A model generated the notes under the pieces. That model had not been told where the DNA came from and did not search any database. It saw nothing but the letters and a program-made list of their open reading frames with translations. This document shows positions 27,418 to 36,297 of a stretch of DNA of 64,000 nucleotides, piece after piece. The translations under genes and the position numbers were made by a program. Within the stretch, counting starts at the first letter, position 1, and every line of letters starts with the position of its first letter. Source of the DNA: Acetobacter okinawensis (GTDB lineage: Bacteria > Pseudomonadota > Alphaproteobacteria > Acetobacterales > Acetobacteraceae); NCBI RefSeq assembly GCF_002153655.1, contig NZ_JOPJ01000008.1, positions 1-64,000 on the forward strand. The letters are read 5' to 3'.

Positions 27418-29514
27418 ATGTCTGAAAATAATAAAAATGAAATAATACTTCCAGAAGTGGAAGATAGTTTTTCTATTTCTGTTCCTGTTCAGGAATCTCA
27501 TGGCAGTGCTCTGAGCTATGGGTATTATTTTCGTATGGGTATGCCTGACCCAAACGTAGAAGATAAACTGTCTTTGCCGAAAACAGGTGATTTAGGTAAG
27601 GAAATTAATAAATTTATACTTACCCCAGACGATAAAGAGGGGACAGAAAGTTATACAGAAAAATTTGGCGCATTACTCTATGCTTTAGATAAAGTTAATA
27701 TTGTATCTCCCAAAATAAATATGAGTGCAATGAATGTTGCAACAAAAGCATCACGGAATTTACAATACACATTTTTAAATGATAAGAAAAAAAACCGGGT
27801 TAGTAGCATAAAATACAGTACTCCCGGATTGGATTTTCGGTGGTCATTTGGGGCCGATGTAAAAATGGAAGCTGGGGCTAGTAAAAGTTTTGCACTTTCT
27901 GCCTCATCATCTACAAAATTAAGTACATCCTTGTCTTTGTCTGCCGCTATGGGGTTTGCCTGGAACCTTGCCGGTAAATTGAATTATTCATGGGGTTCAA
28001 ACCTTAAGAAAGTTCCGGGTGAATCTGATTCACAATCTGGAATAAGTAAGTATTTTTCTTTTACAACTGCCAGTAAAGATAATTGGTTTTTAAAAACCGG
28101 AAAGGATGCGAGGGAGCTTTCTGAGAATAAAACTATTATATCCGAGAAGTCTATAAAATTAATAGTTGATAAATTTGAGCCAAATATAGTAGAAGATGCA
28201 ATAATATTTAGGTATGCCAATACTTTAACGACTATTTTGGCTAGTTGCACATCTATTTTAGAGTTTGTGGTCTACACGAGCCTCCCTGTGTCTGTAAATA
28301 TTACTTCTGGAAGCAATGCGCGTTCACAAAGCGCAAATTCAAGCACAGAAAGGGCGGGTGCTTATGCAAAAAAAGCAGATGAAGAGGCCACAAAAGCAGA
28401 AAAAAATGGAGACAGCAATGCTGAGGCACTCAGAATAAAAGCTAATGAAAAAAAATCATACGTAAATGCGAAAAAAGCAGAAGAAAAAGCAACAAAATAT
28501 AAAAACAAAATGAATAAATCAGAAGGTGATGTAAAGAGAGTAGAGGATGAATTAGAAAAACTGGAAGAGGCAGAAAAAAAAGCTGAAGAAGAATCAAAAT
28601 CGCAAGATATAAAAGAACAAATAGCACTTGAAAAATTCAATGCGGCAGGAGGTAGAGCTTATACTCCAGAAGCTTGGGATAAGGATAAGCAACGTCAGAA
28701 AGCAGATTTAAAACGATCTGAATTAATTTCAGCGAGAAATAAAGTAAAAGAAAAAAAAGAGGAGTTGAACAGAAAGAAAGATGCTCTGCGTGAAAATAGA
28801 GACAATTATGATAAAGCAAAAGAAAATGCAGAGTCTCTAAAAGACAAAGGATACAATGAACAAAAAGAAAAAGAATACGATTTGGCTAATAAGAAAGAAT
28901 ATTATGCCCTTAAAGAGAAAGAAAAAGAAGATTTTAATTTTTCAGCAATAGAGCTCTCAGCTGCAGCCTCTGTTTTGCAAGCTACCTGTTTGGCTGTTTT
29001 GGCAATTTGTAGCACTCTACAGCAATCTTTTCGAGATAAAAAATATTCAGATCATCGGAAAAAATTAGATGAAGCAGCTTCAAAAGCACATCCAACAACT
29101 GGCATTGTCATAAATGAGGATAAAATTGAGATAATTAATGGAAAATCAAAAATTGAGGTTAAGGAAAATAAAATAGTAATTTCTGTAGGAAGTTCTCTCA
29201 TGACGCTTGATGACAAGGGTATTCATATTCAGGGTAGTAAATATACATGTAGTGCAACGGAAGTTATTACAATTTCTTCAGATAATATGATAAACATGAC
29301 TTCAGATAAGAATATTAATATCTCTAGTACTTCTGTTAAAGTAGCTGAAACAGGAAAAAAGGCTGAGAAGATTGATCTCGAAAAGTCTGCGTCTGCTGGC
29401 CAAACTATTGCTGATGTTGCCGAAGAGGCGCCTGGCTCAATGGACCAGCTGACTTCCAGTTCAAATGAGGCGACTGCTGGTGCAGCCAAATTGCAGCCCC
29501 CCTCAGGGGTATAA
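27418..29514 (+). CDS. Large coiled-coil protein with VgrG-type beta-helix tail; candidate T6SS effector or spike extension
   Basis: 698 aa, not recognised as a whole. Residues 1-about 260 are beta-rich and Ser-rich, with no known domain. A hydrophobic segment at about 270-295 is followed by a very long Lys/Glu-rich coiled coil (about 310-515) and a second hydrophobic segment (about 518-545). The region about 570-665 has repeated short strands (KIEIINGKSKIEVKENKI; DNMINMTSDKNINISSTSVK) like the DUF2345/gp5-C needle of VgrG. The start is ATG 27418, after GAGG; GTG 27415 is adjacent. The gene is strongly AT-rich compared with its surroundings, suggesting recent acquisition. Two membrane-like helices allow a pore-forming role, and the tail suggests it docks on the spike. 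No immunity gene is apparent. Confidence 0.65.
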   Translation: MSENNKNEIILPEVEDSFSISVPVQESHGSALSYGYYFRMGMPDPNVEDKLSLPKTGDLGKEINKFILTPDDKEGTESYTEKFGALLYALDKVNIVSPKINMSAMNVATKASRNLQYTFLNDKKKNRVSSIKYSTPGLDFRWSFGADVKMEAGASKSFALSASSSTKLSTSLSLSAAMGFAWNLAGKLNYSWGSNLKKVPGESDSQSGISKYFSFTTASKDNWFLKTGKDARELSENKTIISEKSIKLIVDKFEPNIVEDAIIFRYANTLTTILASCTSILEFVVYTSLPVSVNITSGSNARSQSANSSTERAGAYAKKADEEATKAEKNGDSNAEALRIKANEKKSYVNAKKAEEKATKYKNKMNKSEGDVKRVEDELEKLEEAEKKAEEESKSQDIKEQIALEKFNAAGGRAYTPEAWDKDKQRQKADLKRSELISARNKVKEKKEELNRKKDALRENRDNYDKAKENAESLKDKGYNEQKEKEYDLANKKEYYALKEKEKEDFNFSAIELSAAASVLQATCLAVLAICSTLQQSFRDKKYSDHRKKLDEAASKAHPTTGIVINEDKIEIINGKSKIEVKENKIVISVGSSLMTLDDKGIHIQGSKYTCSATEVITISSDNMINMTSDKNINISSTSVKVAETGKKAEKIDLEKSASAGQTIADVAEEAPGSMDQLTSSSNEATAGAAKLQPPSGV

Positions 29515-29577
29515 AAATATTCATACTTTTCATACTGTTATTTTTTTTGATCGTTCTGGTTTATTGGGTGAAATACA

Positions 29578-30924
29578 ATGAAAGTTATCAATGAAACACC
29601 ATGTAAGGTTACGGTTTTAGAGCGCAGCGCAGAAGATCAGCCGCCCGTTGTTATTGTCAAAGCGAGTTTTAACCTTATTCAGAATCTTCCTGCTCAACTG
29701 GCGGAGGATTGTTCTGATTTTTCTGCTGATTTACCTTATCAGGACGATATTGGGCGCAGTCTTGCTTGGTCAAATGACATGGAAAGATACAAGCCCAATT
29801 TTGATTTTCTTATTCTAGGATCTTTTTTTGCTCCGCAAGGCAACGCTCTGCCGCAATCCATGGTTGGCTTTCAGTTTGGCCCAATGGAAAAAAAAATGCG
29901 CATTATTGGTCCTCGCGTTGCAATGGTCGATGCCGAAGGGGAGTGGGAGGTGACGCCGCCAGCTCCGTTAGCTGAACTCCCTTTGCGTTGGGAGTTTAGT
30001 GCGGGGGGGCTGGATGACCCACGTAATCCGTTTGGCATGGGCATGGATGCGCAGCCCAGACCAGATAATTGCCCCGGAGCACTTTATACACTCCCGATGA
30101 TTGAGGGGGTAGATGATCCGCCATGGACCCCTGTACGCTCGGTTGAGCCTGTAAATATGGCACCAGAACCTGTTTTTTTTAATTCCAGACAAAAAAAAAT
30201 GGGAACAATAGACCGTCGCTGGATGTTGTTCCGTGCTCCGTTACCGCCTGTGGATTTTGACCCGAGTTCAGCCAATGCTGCACCTGAAGGGCAGCAGGCT
30301 GTGGGGGAGCCTTATGGTAACGAGGTGATGCGTTTTGCCAACATGCACCCTCAGCATCCTATTTTTGCTGCCTTATTACCCGAACAGATTCCTTTTGTTG
30401 CCGTGATCCCCGAAGGTGCGACACAGGCACAGGCTGTAGCGCTTAAGCTGGATACCATTGTTGCCCAGCCCGATCAGGAAAAGCTGACTATCTTATGGCG
30501 TGCTCCGTTGCCTGAGATAGAGAATAGAGACGATATAGAACTCCTTGTATGCGAAATGTGGCCTGTAGGTGGTAGCCGCCAACAGATGGCTGATGAATTT
30601 TTCACTAAAGTGGAAAAAGAAAAAAACGAACAATTAAGTCATGAAAAAATAGCAAAAGATAAAATCAATGAACAAATTAAAAAAAATCAGGAAGAACGCA
30701 TAAAGTCTGAGAACGAAAAAAATGTTGCAGAAGAACTTATTCTTAAAAAGAATATCGATGATATTTTGAAAGATATGGAAATTCCAGAAGATTTAAAAAA
30801 TACGGTCAGAAACGCGTCTGATACCGAAGGCATAATAGGTCCATTGGTCGAGCACGTGCAAGAATTGAAAGACGCATTGGATCGTGATTATGGGCATTTA
30901 TACAAGCCTTATTTGAAAGACTGA
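29578..30924 (+). CDS. DUF2169 T6SS cargo adaptor with coiled-coil extension
   Basis: 448 aa. Residues 1-about 340 match the DUF2169 pattern (INETPCKVTVLE, VIVKASFNL, DIGRSLAWSNDMERYKPN, MHPQHPIFAALLPEQ). This family is known as a T6SS adaptor that loads effectors onto VgrG/PAAR. Residues about 345-400 form a highly charged helix (Lys/Glu-rich) unlike the core, perhaps pairing with the coiled coil of the upstream protein. It ends the T6SS locus. The next gene, 258 bases on, is on the other strand. Confidence 0.85.
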   Translation: MKVINETPCKVTVLERSAEDQPPVVIVKASFNLIQNLPAQLAEDCSDFSADLPYQDDIGRSLAWSNDMERYKPNFDFLILGSFFAPQGNALPQSMVGFQFGPMEKKMRIIGPRVAMVDAEGEWEVTPPAPLAELPLRWEFSAGGLDDPRNPFGMGMDAQPRPDNCPGALYTLPMIEGVDDPPWTPVRSVEPVNMAPEPVFFNSRQKKMGTIDRRWMLFRAPLPPVDFDPSSANAAPEGQQAVGEPYGNEVMRFANMHPQHPIFAALLPEQIPFVAVIPEGATQAQAVALKLDTIVAQPDQEKLTILWRAPLPEIENRDDIELLVCEMWPVGGSRQQMADEFFTKVEKEKNEQLSHEKIAKDKINEQIKKNQEERIKSENEKNVAEELILKKNIDDILKDMEIPEDLKNTVRNASDTEGIIGPLVEHVQELKDALDRDYGHLYKPYLKD

Positions 30925-31030
30925 TGTTGGGTTAACGATTTTCTTTGATCGTGTAATAGGCTGCTCGGTACAGGTCAGGACAACTGTAGTGAGCAGCAAT
31001 TATTCTAACAGATCGCTTATGCGGGTATGA

Positions 31031-31066
31031 GAATAGGGAGTGATCTGAGTAGTCGCACTCCCATTC
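31031..31066. terminator. Hairpin between the T6SS end and the LysR gene
   Basis: GGGAGTG (31036-31042) pairs with CACTCCC (31056-31062), extended by GAAT/ATTC with one bulged A. It sits between convergent genes and could stop transcription in both directions, but there is no T-run on either side, so intrinsic termination is doubtful. Confidence 0.4.
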
Positions 31067-31154
31067 CTGCTGTTTGGGGGTATGTGTTGCTCTGACAGTG
31101 CGGCAGTATCTCTCCCCCAATGGGGCTTTTCCCTATGATGCGCACCACGTCTGG

Positions 31155-31168
31155 TGATTGTACAATCA
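31155..31168. other. 14-bp perfect palindrome
   Basis: TGATTGTACAATCA is a perfect palindrome 15 bases beyond the 3' end of the LysR gene. It may be a protein-binding site. Its place at a gene end is unexplained. Confidence 0.35.
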
Positions 31169-31182
31169 GGCAGATGAAAAGG

Positions 31183-32085
31183 TTAAGCTGTCCACGACTT
31201 TTGTTCATCTATAAAGCGCAGACATAAGGCAGCAGCGCTGGACATCAACCCTTTCCGGGCATGGCAGAGTGCGAGAGTGGTTGGACGCAAGCCGGGATCT
31301 GACAGTGGCACGAAACTTAAACGGCCCTCATCACGCGCCTGAGCGACATCAAGTTGGCTGAGGACAGAAACGCCGCTTCCCTGAGCAACCAGAGAGCGGA
31401 TTACGGCGATATTGTTGGATGACAGAGCAGAATTGATTTTCAGCCCGGTCGAGACTTCGAGCATGCGGAACTGCTCGGCAATCTCCAGCGGGTCAACTGG
31501 GCGTATGACATTTTCCTCCGAAAGCTGATTGAACCGAAGGGTTTTGGCGCTCTGCAATCTGTGCCCACGGGGCATGACCACGCCAAGCGGAATTTCGCGA
31601 AACGCACGCACGGTGATGTCCCGCGAGGACTGAGGGTTCAACAACAGCCCAAGGTCGCACGCACCCTGCGCAACGCTCTGCGCAATACTGTCGTTAGGTA
31701 GCACACAGATTTCGAGCGCGATGCCGGGGTAGCGGGCGTGCATTGTTGCAATAACACGGGGTAAAAAGCCGTGCGCCAGGGCCTCGATCACGGCCATGCG
31801 CACGGCTCCGCGGCGTAAACCCTCCAGATCGTCAATCTGCTCGCGTATCCTTGCAAAGTCCTTCCGCCAGTCGAGCGCACCCCGAAGGAGGAACTCGCCT
31901 GCCGAGGTCAGGCGCATGCCACTTGGCAGGCGGTTGAACAGTGGCACGCCCATATCTTCTTCCGCTGCCAGAATCTGGCGGTCGACCGCGGATGCTGAGA
32001 CATTCAGGTGCTCTGATGCCTTGCGGACAGAGCCCTGTCGGGCGACCTCGACAAAATAGATCAGCATTCGGGAGAAAGGCTGCAC
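31183..32085 (-). CDS. LysR-family transcriptional regulator
   Basis: 300 aa. An N-terminal winged HTH (about 1-60; FVEVARQGSVRKASEHLNVSASAVDRQI in two overlapping parts) is followed by a linker helix and a periplasmic-binding-like effector domain (about 90-295). It is divergent from the Rieske oxygenase-reductase operon, 114 bases away, so it probably controls that operon in response to its substrate (usual LysR arrangement; inference). AT-rich sequence with TGAT/ATCA dyads between the two genes could hold its sites. Confidence 0.93.
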   Translation of the reverse strand: MQPFSRMLIYFVEVARQGSVRKASEHLNVSASAVDRQILAAEEDMGVPLFNRLPSGMRLTSAGEFLLRGALDWRKDFARIREQIDDLEGLRRGAVRMAVIEALAHGFLPRVIATMHARYPGIALEICVLPNDSIAQSVAQGACDLGLLLNPQSSRDITVRAFREIPLGVVMPRGHRLQSAKTLRFNQLSEENVIRPVDPLEIAEQFRMLEVSTGLKINSALSSNNIAVIRSLVAQGSGVSVLSQLDVAQARDEGRLSFVPLSDPGLRPTTLALCHARKGLMSSAAALCLRFIDEQKSWTA

Positions 32086-32199
32086 TTCGAGCGTTCTCTT
32101 TTTCTCAATGATAAATCAAAAAAATGATGTTTGAAGTTTACACGGTCGGTCCGCATGCTTCCAGTCGCTCAGTAGCTTCTGCATAGGATGACCCGGCAC

Positions 32200-33261
32200 A
32201 TGACAACCCTTACAGTATCTGCCCCTTCGCTTGACCTGCCCAGAAACTGCACTTTTGACCCAGATGACTGGCGTATTCTCGCGCGGCAATGGTACGCTGT
32301 GGCCCTCATCCGAGATGTGGAGAAGGACGGCGTTGTTGGGGCGACCCTGCTGGATGAGCGGCTGGTTGTTTATAAGGTCGATGATGACATTGTCGTGGCG
32401 AACGAGTTGTGCACACATCGCGGTGTTCCGCTGACACTTGGCACGAACCGTGATTGCAAGGGTGTGCGCTGCCCCTATCACGGGCTTCAGTTCGGAAAGG
32501 GCGGTAAGTGCATTAAGGTACCCGCACATCCTGATAACGGTATTCCGAGCAAGCTGAACCTGAAATCCTACCCGGTTGTGCTGCGTTACGGGCTTGTATG
32601 GACGTGCCTGAGTCCCGGCGAGGAGGGGGCAATCGCCGATGTCCCCTTCATGCCGCACTGGGACGATGCGGGATTCCAGCAGATCAACTGCCCGGCCTTT
32701 GATATTGCGGGCTTTGCGGGGCGGCAGGTTGAAGGGTTTCTTGATGTCGCGCATTTTGCCTTTATTCACACCGAGACGTTTGCAGACCCGGACAACGCCC
32801 TTGTGCCGTCTTATGAGACCCGGCCGACAGCGGTTGGTTTTGAGGCGGAATATTACAGCACCGTTGGGAATTATCCGCATGGCAAGCAGGATGAAACACC
32901 CAAGGATTTTCTATGGCTGAGGCATTTTCGTGCGCATCTGCCTTTTACCGCCCATTTGACCGTTCATTTTCCCGAAGGGGGGCGTCTTTCCATCCTCAAT
33001 GCGGCCTCGCCGGTTTCAGCACGGAAAACGCGTCTGTTTGTCCCGATTGCCCGGAACTTTGATACGGATCGCCCTGTGCAGGAGGTCTATGACTTCAATC
33101 GCAAGGTTTTTGAAGAAGACGCCACAATGGTCGAACAACAAAAGCCGGAAAACCTGCCGCTTGATCCGCGTTTGGAAGCACATATCCCGGCGGATAGAAG
33201 CTCGATCAATTATCGCAGGGGCCTACGTGAGATGGGCCTTAGCCAGTTCTTTGTCGCCTGA
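32200..33261 (+). CDS. Rieske non-haem iron oxygenase, VanA/PobA-like alpha subunit
   Basis: 353 aa. The Rieske 2Fe-2S ligands are CTH near residue 68 and CPYH near 87. The catalytic domain holds the mononuclear iron motif D-x2-H-x4-H (LDVAHFAFIH). This is the terminal oxygenase of a two-component system, hydroxylating or O-demethylating an aromatic compound in the cytoplasm. The substrate cannot be read from the sequence. ATG 32200 has AGGA 11 bases upstream. ATG 32188 is in frame but too close to the same site. The reductase gene follows by 8 bases. Confidence 0.9.
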   Translation: MTTLTVSAPSLDLPRNCTFDPDDWRILARQWYAVALIRDVEKDGVVGATLLDERLVVYKVDDDIVVANELCTHRGVPLTLGTNRDCKGVRCPYHGLQFGKGGKCIKVPAHPDNGIPSKLNLKSYPVVLRYGLVWTCLSPGEEGAIADVPFMPHWDDAGFQQINCPAFDIAGFAGRQVEGFLDVAHFAFIHTETFADPDNALVPSYETRPTAVGFEAEYYSTVGNYPHGKQDETPKDFLWLRHFRAHLPFTAHLTVHFPEGGRLSILNAASPVSARKTRLFVPIARNFDTDRPVQEVYDFNRKVFEEDATMVEQQKPENLPLDPRLEAHIPADRSSINYRRGLREMGLSQFFVA

Positions 33262-33269
33262 TACCTGCC

Positions 33270-34226
33270 ATGGAACTGATCGTCTCGGCCATTCGCATCA
33301 ATGGTGACAACAACCTCGATATCGAACTGATCTGCCCAAAGGGTAATGACCTGCCCCCTTTTGCGCCGGGAGCACATATCGATGTCCGGACACCATCTGG
33401 TCAAATCAGGCAATATTCGCTCTGTGGTTCCCCCATGGAGCGGCGCGTGTATCGGATTTGTGTGCGCAGGGATGTGCGTTCGCAAGGTGGTTCTCTATCC
33501 CTTCATACTGACCTGCGGGTACGCGCGCAGGTCACGGTCTCGGAGCCACGCAACCTGTTCAAATTGCCCAATGCGCGGCGCTATCTTCTTTTTTCTGCGG
33601 GGATCGGCATTACGCCCATCATCACAATGGCGCGCTGGCTTGTCTCCAACGGCAGTCATGTTGAATGGTCGCATTACGAGGGATGCCGGTCATCTGTCGC
33701 TTTTCTTGACGAAGTGAGTTCAGGCACTTTAAAAAATGTGACAACGCTTTACCTCAGTGATGAAGGTGCCAGTTTTCGAAAATCTGTACCGGCAAACCTC
33801 CTGCAACCTGCCCCCGACACAGCCATTATTGCCTGCGGGCCTGAGGGTTTTCTCACGCTTTTGGAAAAACGTATGGCTGAAGCAGGGTGGTCCCCGACGC
33901 AGCTTTACAGCGAACGCTTTCGTGCGGCCCCTGCAGGTGCTTTGAGCAACACGGGCAAGGACGAGTTTGTTGTGCAGCTTGCATCGTCTGGTCAATGCTT
34001 CACTGTTGGGGCTGAGGATACGATCGCCCAGGTGCTGATGGAAAATGGTGTTCCCGTTGCACTGTCGTGCGAGCAGGGCATGTGTGGCGCGTGCCTTACC
34101 CGTGTTCTTGAAGGCGTGCCCGATCATAGGGACGTTGTACTCAGTGCCGCTGAACGTGAGGCATGTAATCAGATGGCAATCTGTTGTTCGCGCTCAAAAT
34201 CACCGCGGCTGGTTCTGGATATTTAA
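33270..34226 (+). CDS. PDR/VanB-type oxygenase reductase
   Basis: 318 aa. A flavin-binding barrel (RQYSLCGSP near 48) is followed by an NAD(P)H-binding domain (FSAGIGITPI near 108) and a C-terminal plant-type 2Fe-2S ferredoxin (CEQGMCGACLTRV, distal Cys in ICCS). It moves electrons from NAD(P)H to the adjacent Rieske oxygenase. The domain order FMN-NAD-2Fe2S is that of phthalate dioxygenase reductase and VanB. Confidence 0.92.
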   Translation: MELIVSAIRINGDNNLDIELICPKGNDLPPFAPGAHIDVRTPSGQIRQYSLCGSPMERRVYRICVRRDVRSQGGSLSLHTDLRVRAQVTVSEPRNLFKLPNARRYLLFSAGIGITPIITMARWLVSNGSHVEWSHYEGCRSSVAFLDEVSSGTLKNVTTLYLSDEGASFRKSVPANLLQPAPDTAIIACGPEGFLTLLEKRMAEAGWSPTQLYSERFRAAPAGALSNTGKDEFVVQLASSGQCFTVGAEDTIAQVLMENGVPVALSCEQGMCGACLTRVLEGVPDHRDVVLSAAEREACNQMAICCSRSKSPRLVLDI

Positions 34227-34362
34227 ACTTCTGCCGTATGTTTTGTGGAAAAAACATCCATTGCAGCGTTGATCCGCAAAGACCACACGACATGACATTC
34301 CGGCGTCAACATCTGCCATGAAGGCGTGAGCAAAAACGTAGCACTCCCGGCAGAGCGGGGCT

Positions 34363-34944
34363 TTATAACGTGGACGCATCACGCAGGAGGAGGCGGGCCA
34401 CCACGCCAGCGCGCGCACCCGGGCCGGGCGGTGCGAAGGCCTGCCCGGCAACAAATACGCCTTCCATGAGCAATACCAGGCCAGCCGCCAGAGCCTCATG
34501 GTCGGGGGCGTTCAGTAGTGCAACGCGCGAGGCAATCCAGTCGGCCATTGCCTGCTTCAGTCGTGCGGCCTCCCTGCGGACGGGGTGGTTGCGGTCGGGG
34601 AACTCTACAATTGCGTTTGTCAGCCCGCAGCCACGATAGGCCGGGTGGGAGGCCCGTTCAGCCAGACCGTCGAAATAGGTAAGGAGCTGGCCGCGCGGGT
34701 CGTCAGGGCAGGCGGCCTCGGCGTCCTCAAAGCGTGTGCGGCAGGTCCGGTAAAATTCATCAAGGTAAACCGCCGCCAAGCCGTCCTTGGACTCATAGGC
34801 GCGGTAGAGTGATGGCTTGGTAACGCCCGCGTTCTGCACGATCTCCTCAACACCAACACTGCGTATTCCGTTGCTATAGAACAGTTCGCGCGCTGAGATT
34901 CGAATACGTTCGGCGGCGCTGACGCCGGTGATGGGTCGCTTCAT
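34363..34944 (-). CDS. TetR-family transcriptional regulator
   Basis: 193 aa. An N-terminal HTH (AAERIRISARELFYSNGIRS; VTKPSLYRAYESKDGL) is followed by a helical ligand-binding domain. It is divergent from the MFS gene, 72 bases away. The intervening inverted repeat GACCGGTA/TACCGGTC is a likely operator, so it probably represses itself and the transporter. Confidence 0.93.
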   Translation of the reverse strand: MKRPITGVSAAERIRISARELFYSNGIRSVGVEEIVQNAGVTKPSLYRAYESKDGLAAVYLDEFYRTCRTRFEDAEAACPDDPRGQLLTYFDGLAERASHPAYRGCGLTNAIVEFPDRNHPVRREAARLKQAMADWIASRVALLNAPDHEALAAGLVLLMEGVFVAGQAFAPPGPGARAGVVARLLLRDASTL

Positions 34945-34971
34945 GGCATATTTCCGCTTGACGATGTTACC

Positions 34972-35010
34972 GACCGGTACCTACGCTGGGTATATTGTAA
35001 CTTACCGGTC
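34972..35010. promoter_or_regulatory. Inverted-repeat operator in the TetR/MFS intergenic region
   Basis: GACCGGTA (34972-34979) and TACCGGTC (35003-35010) are perfect 8-bp inverted arms separated by 23 bases. Their context also matches partly (TTACCGACCGGTA and ACTGACCGGTAA). It lies between the divergent tetR and MFS starts and overlaps where both promoters should be. Confidence 0.6.
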
Positions 35011-35016
35011 AGTCAT

Positions 35017-36297
35017 ATGAGCAGAAACCTTCACATCCGCAAGGGTGCCGTCTTTGTGGTCGTCGTGGCGCTCACTTTTCTTTCCCTGCTGGCATCGGCA
35101 GGCGTGCGCGCAACGCCCGGTGTTTTGATGATGCCTTTGCAAATGGAGTTGGGGTGGAGCCGGGCCACGGTCTCGTCGGTCGCAGCATTTGGTATTTTTC
35201 TTTACGGTTTTGTGGGGCCGTTCTCGGCGGCGCTGATGCAGTCAATCGGCATCCGGCGCACGCTGGTCGGCGCACTCCTGCTGATTGGTGCAGCATCCGG
35301 ACTTTCGCTGTTTATGGCAGTGCCGTGGCAATTTTTTCTCACATGGGGCCTGCTGACCGGTCTTGGCACGGGGGCGGTTGCCATGGTGCTGGGTGCTACG
35401 GTTGTTAATCGCTGGTTTGTGGCGCGTCGCGGCATGGTCATGGGTTTGCTTGCGGCGAGCACGGCCACGGGGTCGCTACTGTTCCTGCCCGTGCAGGCAT
35501 CCCTCGCGCAGACATATGGCTGGCGCGGCCCCATTGTTGCTGTGACGGTTGTGTGTTTGTGCCTTGCACCACTCGTGGCGTTGTTCCTGCCTGAGCACCC
35601 CGAGCGTCTGGGGCTGGTGCCGCATGGGGCGCAGGCAGGATATGCCCCTCCCGCGCGCCCATCGGGCCATCCGTTGCGCATTGCGGTATCGGCCTTGCGT
35701 GGAGCGATGGTGACGCGGGATTTCTGGCTGCTGTTCCTGACGTTCTTCGTGTGCGGGTTCACGACAAATGGGCTGATTGGCACGCATTTTATTGCAATCT
35801 GTGCCGACCACGGTGTTGGTGCGGTCCCGGCGGCGGGGTATCTTGCGCTCATGGGCTTTTTCGACCTGTTCGGCACGACTGCCTCGGGCTGGCTTACCGA
35901 CCGGGTGGATGCGCGGCGGTTACTTTTCGCCTATTACGGACTGCGCGGCCTGTCGCTGATGGCGCTGCCGTTTGTGGACTTTCACGGTGCAAGTCTGACT
36001 CTGTTCGGCGTGTTTTATGGTCTGGACTGGATTGCTACGGTGCCACCGACGTTGCGCCTTGCCAATGCAGCCTTTGGCGAGGCGCGTGCGCCGGTCGTAT
36101 TCGGGTGGATTGTGTTTGGCCACCAAATTGGCGCGGCCCTTGCCGCGTCGCTTGCGGGTGTGCTGCGGCAGGCACAGGGAAGCTACCGTGACATGCTGGT
36201 AATGGCCGGGTTTGCCGGTGTGGTCGCTGCGCTGATGGCCCTGCGGATCGGGCGGTCCCCAGCGCAGGGTGTTGCAGTTCTCCATCAGCAACCCTGA
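35017..36297 (+). CDS. MFS transporter
   Basis: 426 aa with about 12 hydrophobic helices. It has the MFS loop signature after helix 2 in diverged form (GIRRTLVG) and the matching one in the second half (SGWLTDRVDARRLL). The type resembles monocarboxylate/oxalate-formate antiporters. The substrate is unknown. It may export or import a compound sensed by the divergent TetR protein. Confidence 0.9.
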   Translation: MSRNLHIRKGAVFVVVVALTFLSLLASAGVRATPGVLMMPLQMELGWSRATVSSVAAFGIFLYGFVGPFSAALMQSIGIRRTLVGALLLIGAASGLSLFMAVPWQFFLTWGLLTGLGTGAVAMVLGATVVNRWFVARRGMVMGLLAASTATGSLLFLPVQASLAQTYGWRGPIVAVTVVCLCLAPLVALFLPEHPERLGLVPHGAQAGYAPPARPSGHPLRIAVSALRGAMVTRDFWLLFLTFFVCGFTTNGLIGTHFIAICADHGVGAVPAAGYLALMGFFDLFGTTASGWLTDRVDARRLLFAYYGLRGLSLMALPFVDFHGASLTLFGVFYGLDWIATVPPTLRLANAAFGEARAPVVFGWIVFGHQIGAALAASLAGVLRQAQGSYRDMLVMAGFAGVVAALMALRIGRSPAQGVAVLHQQP

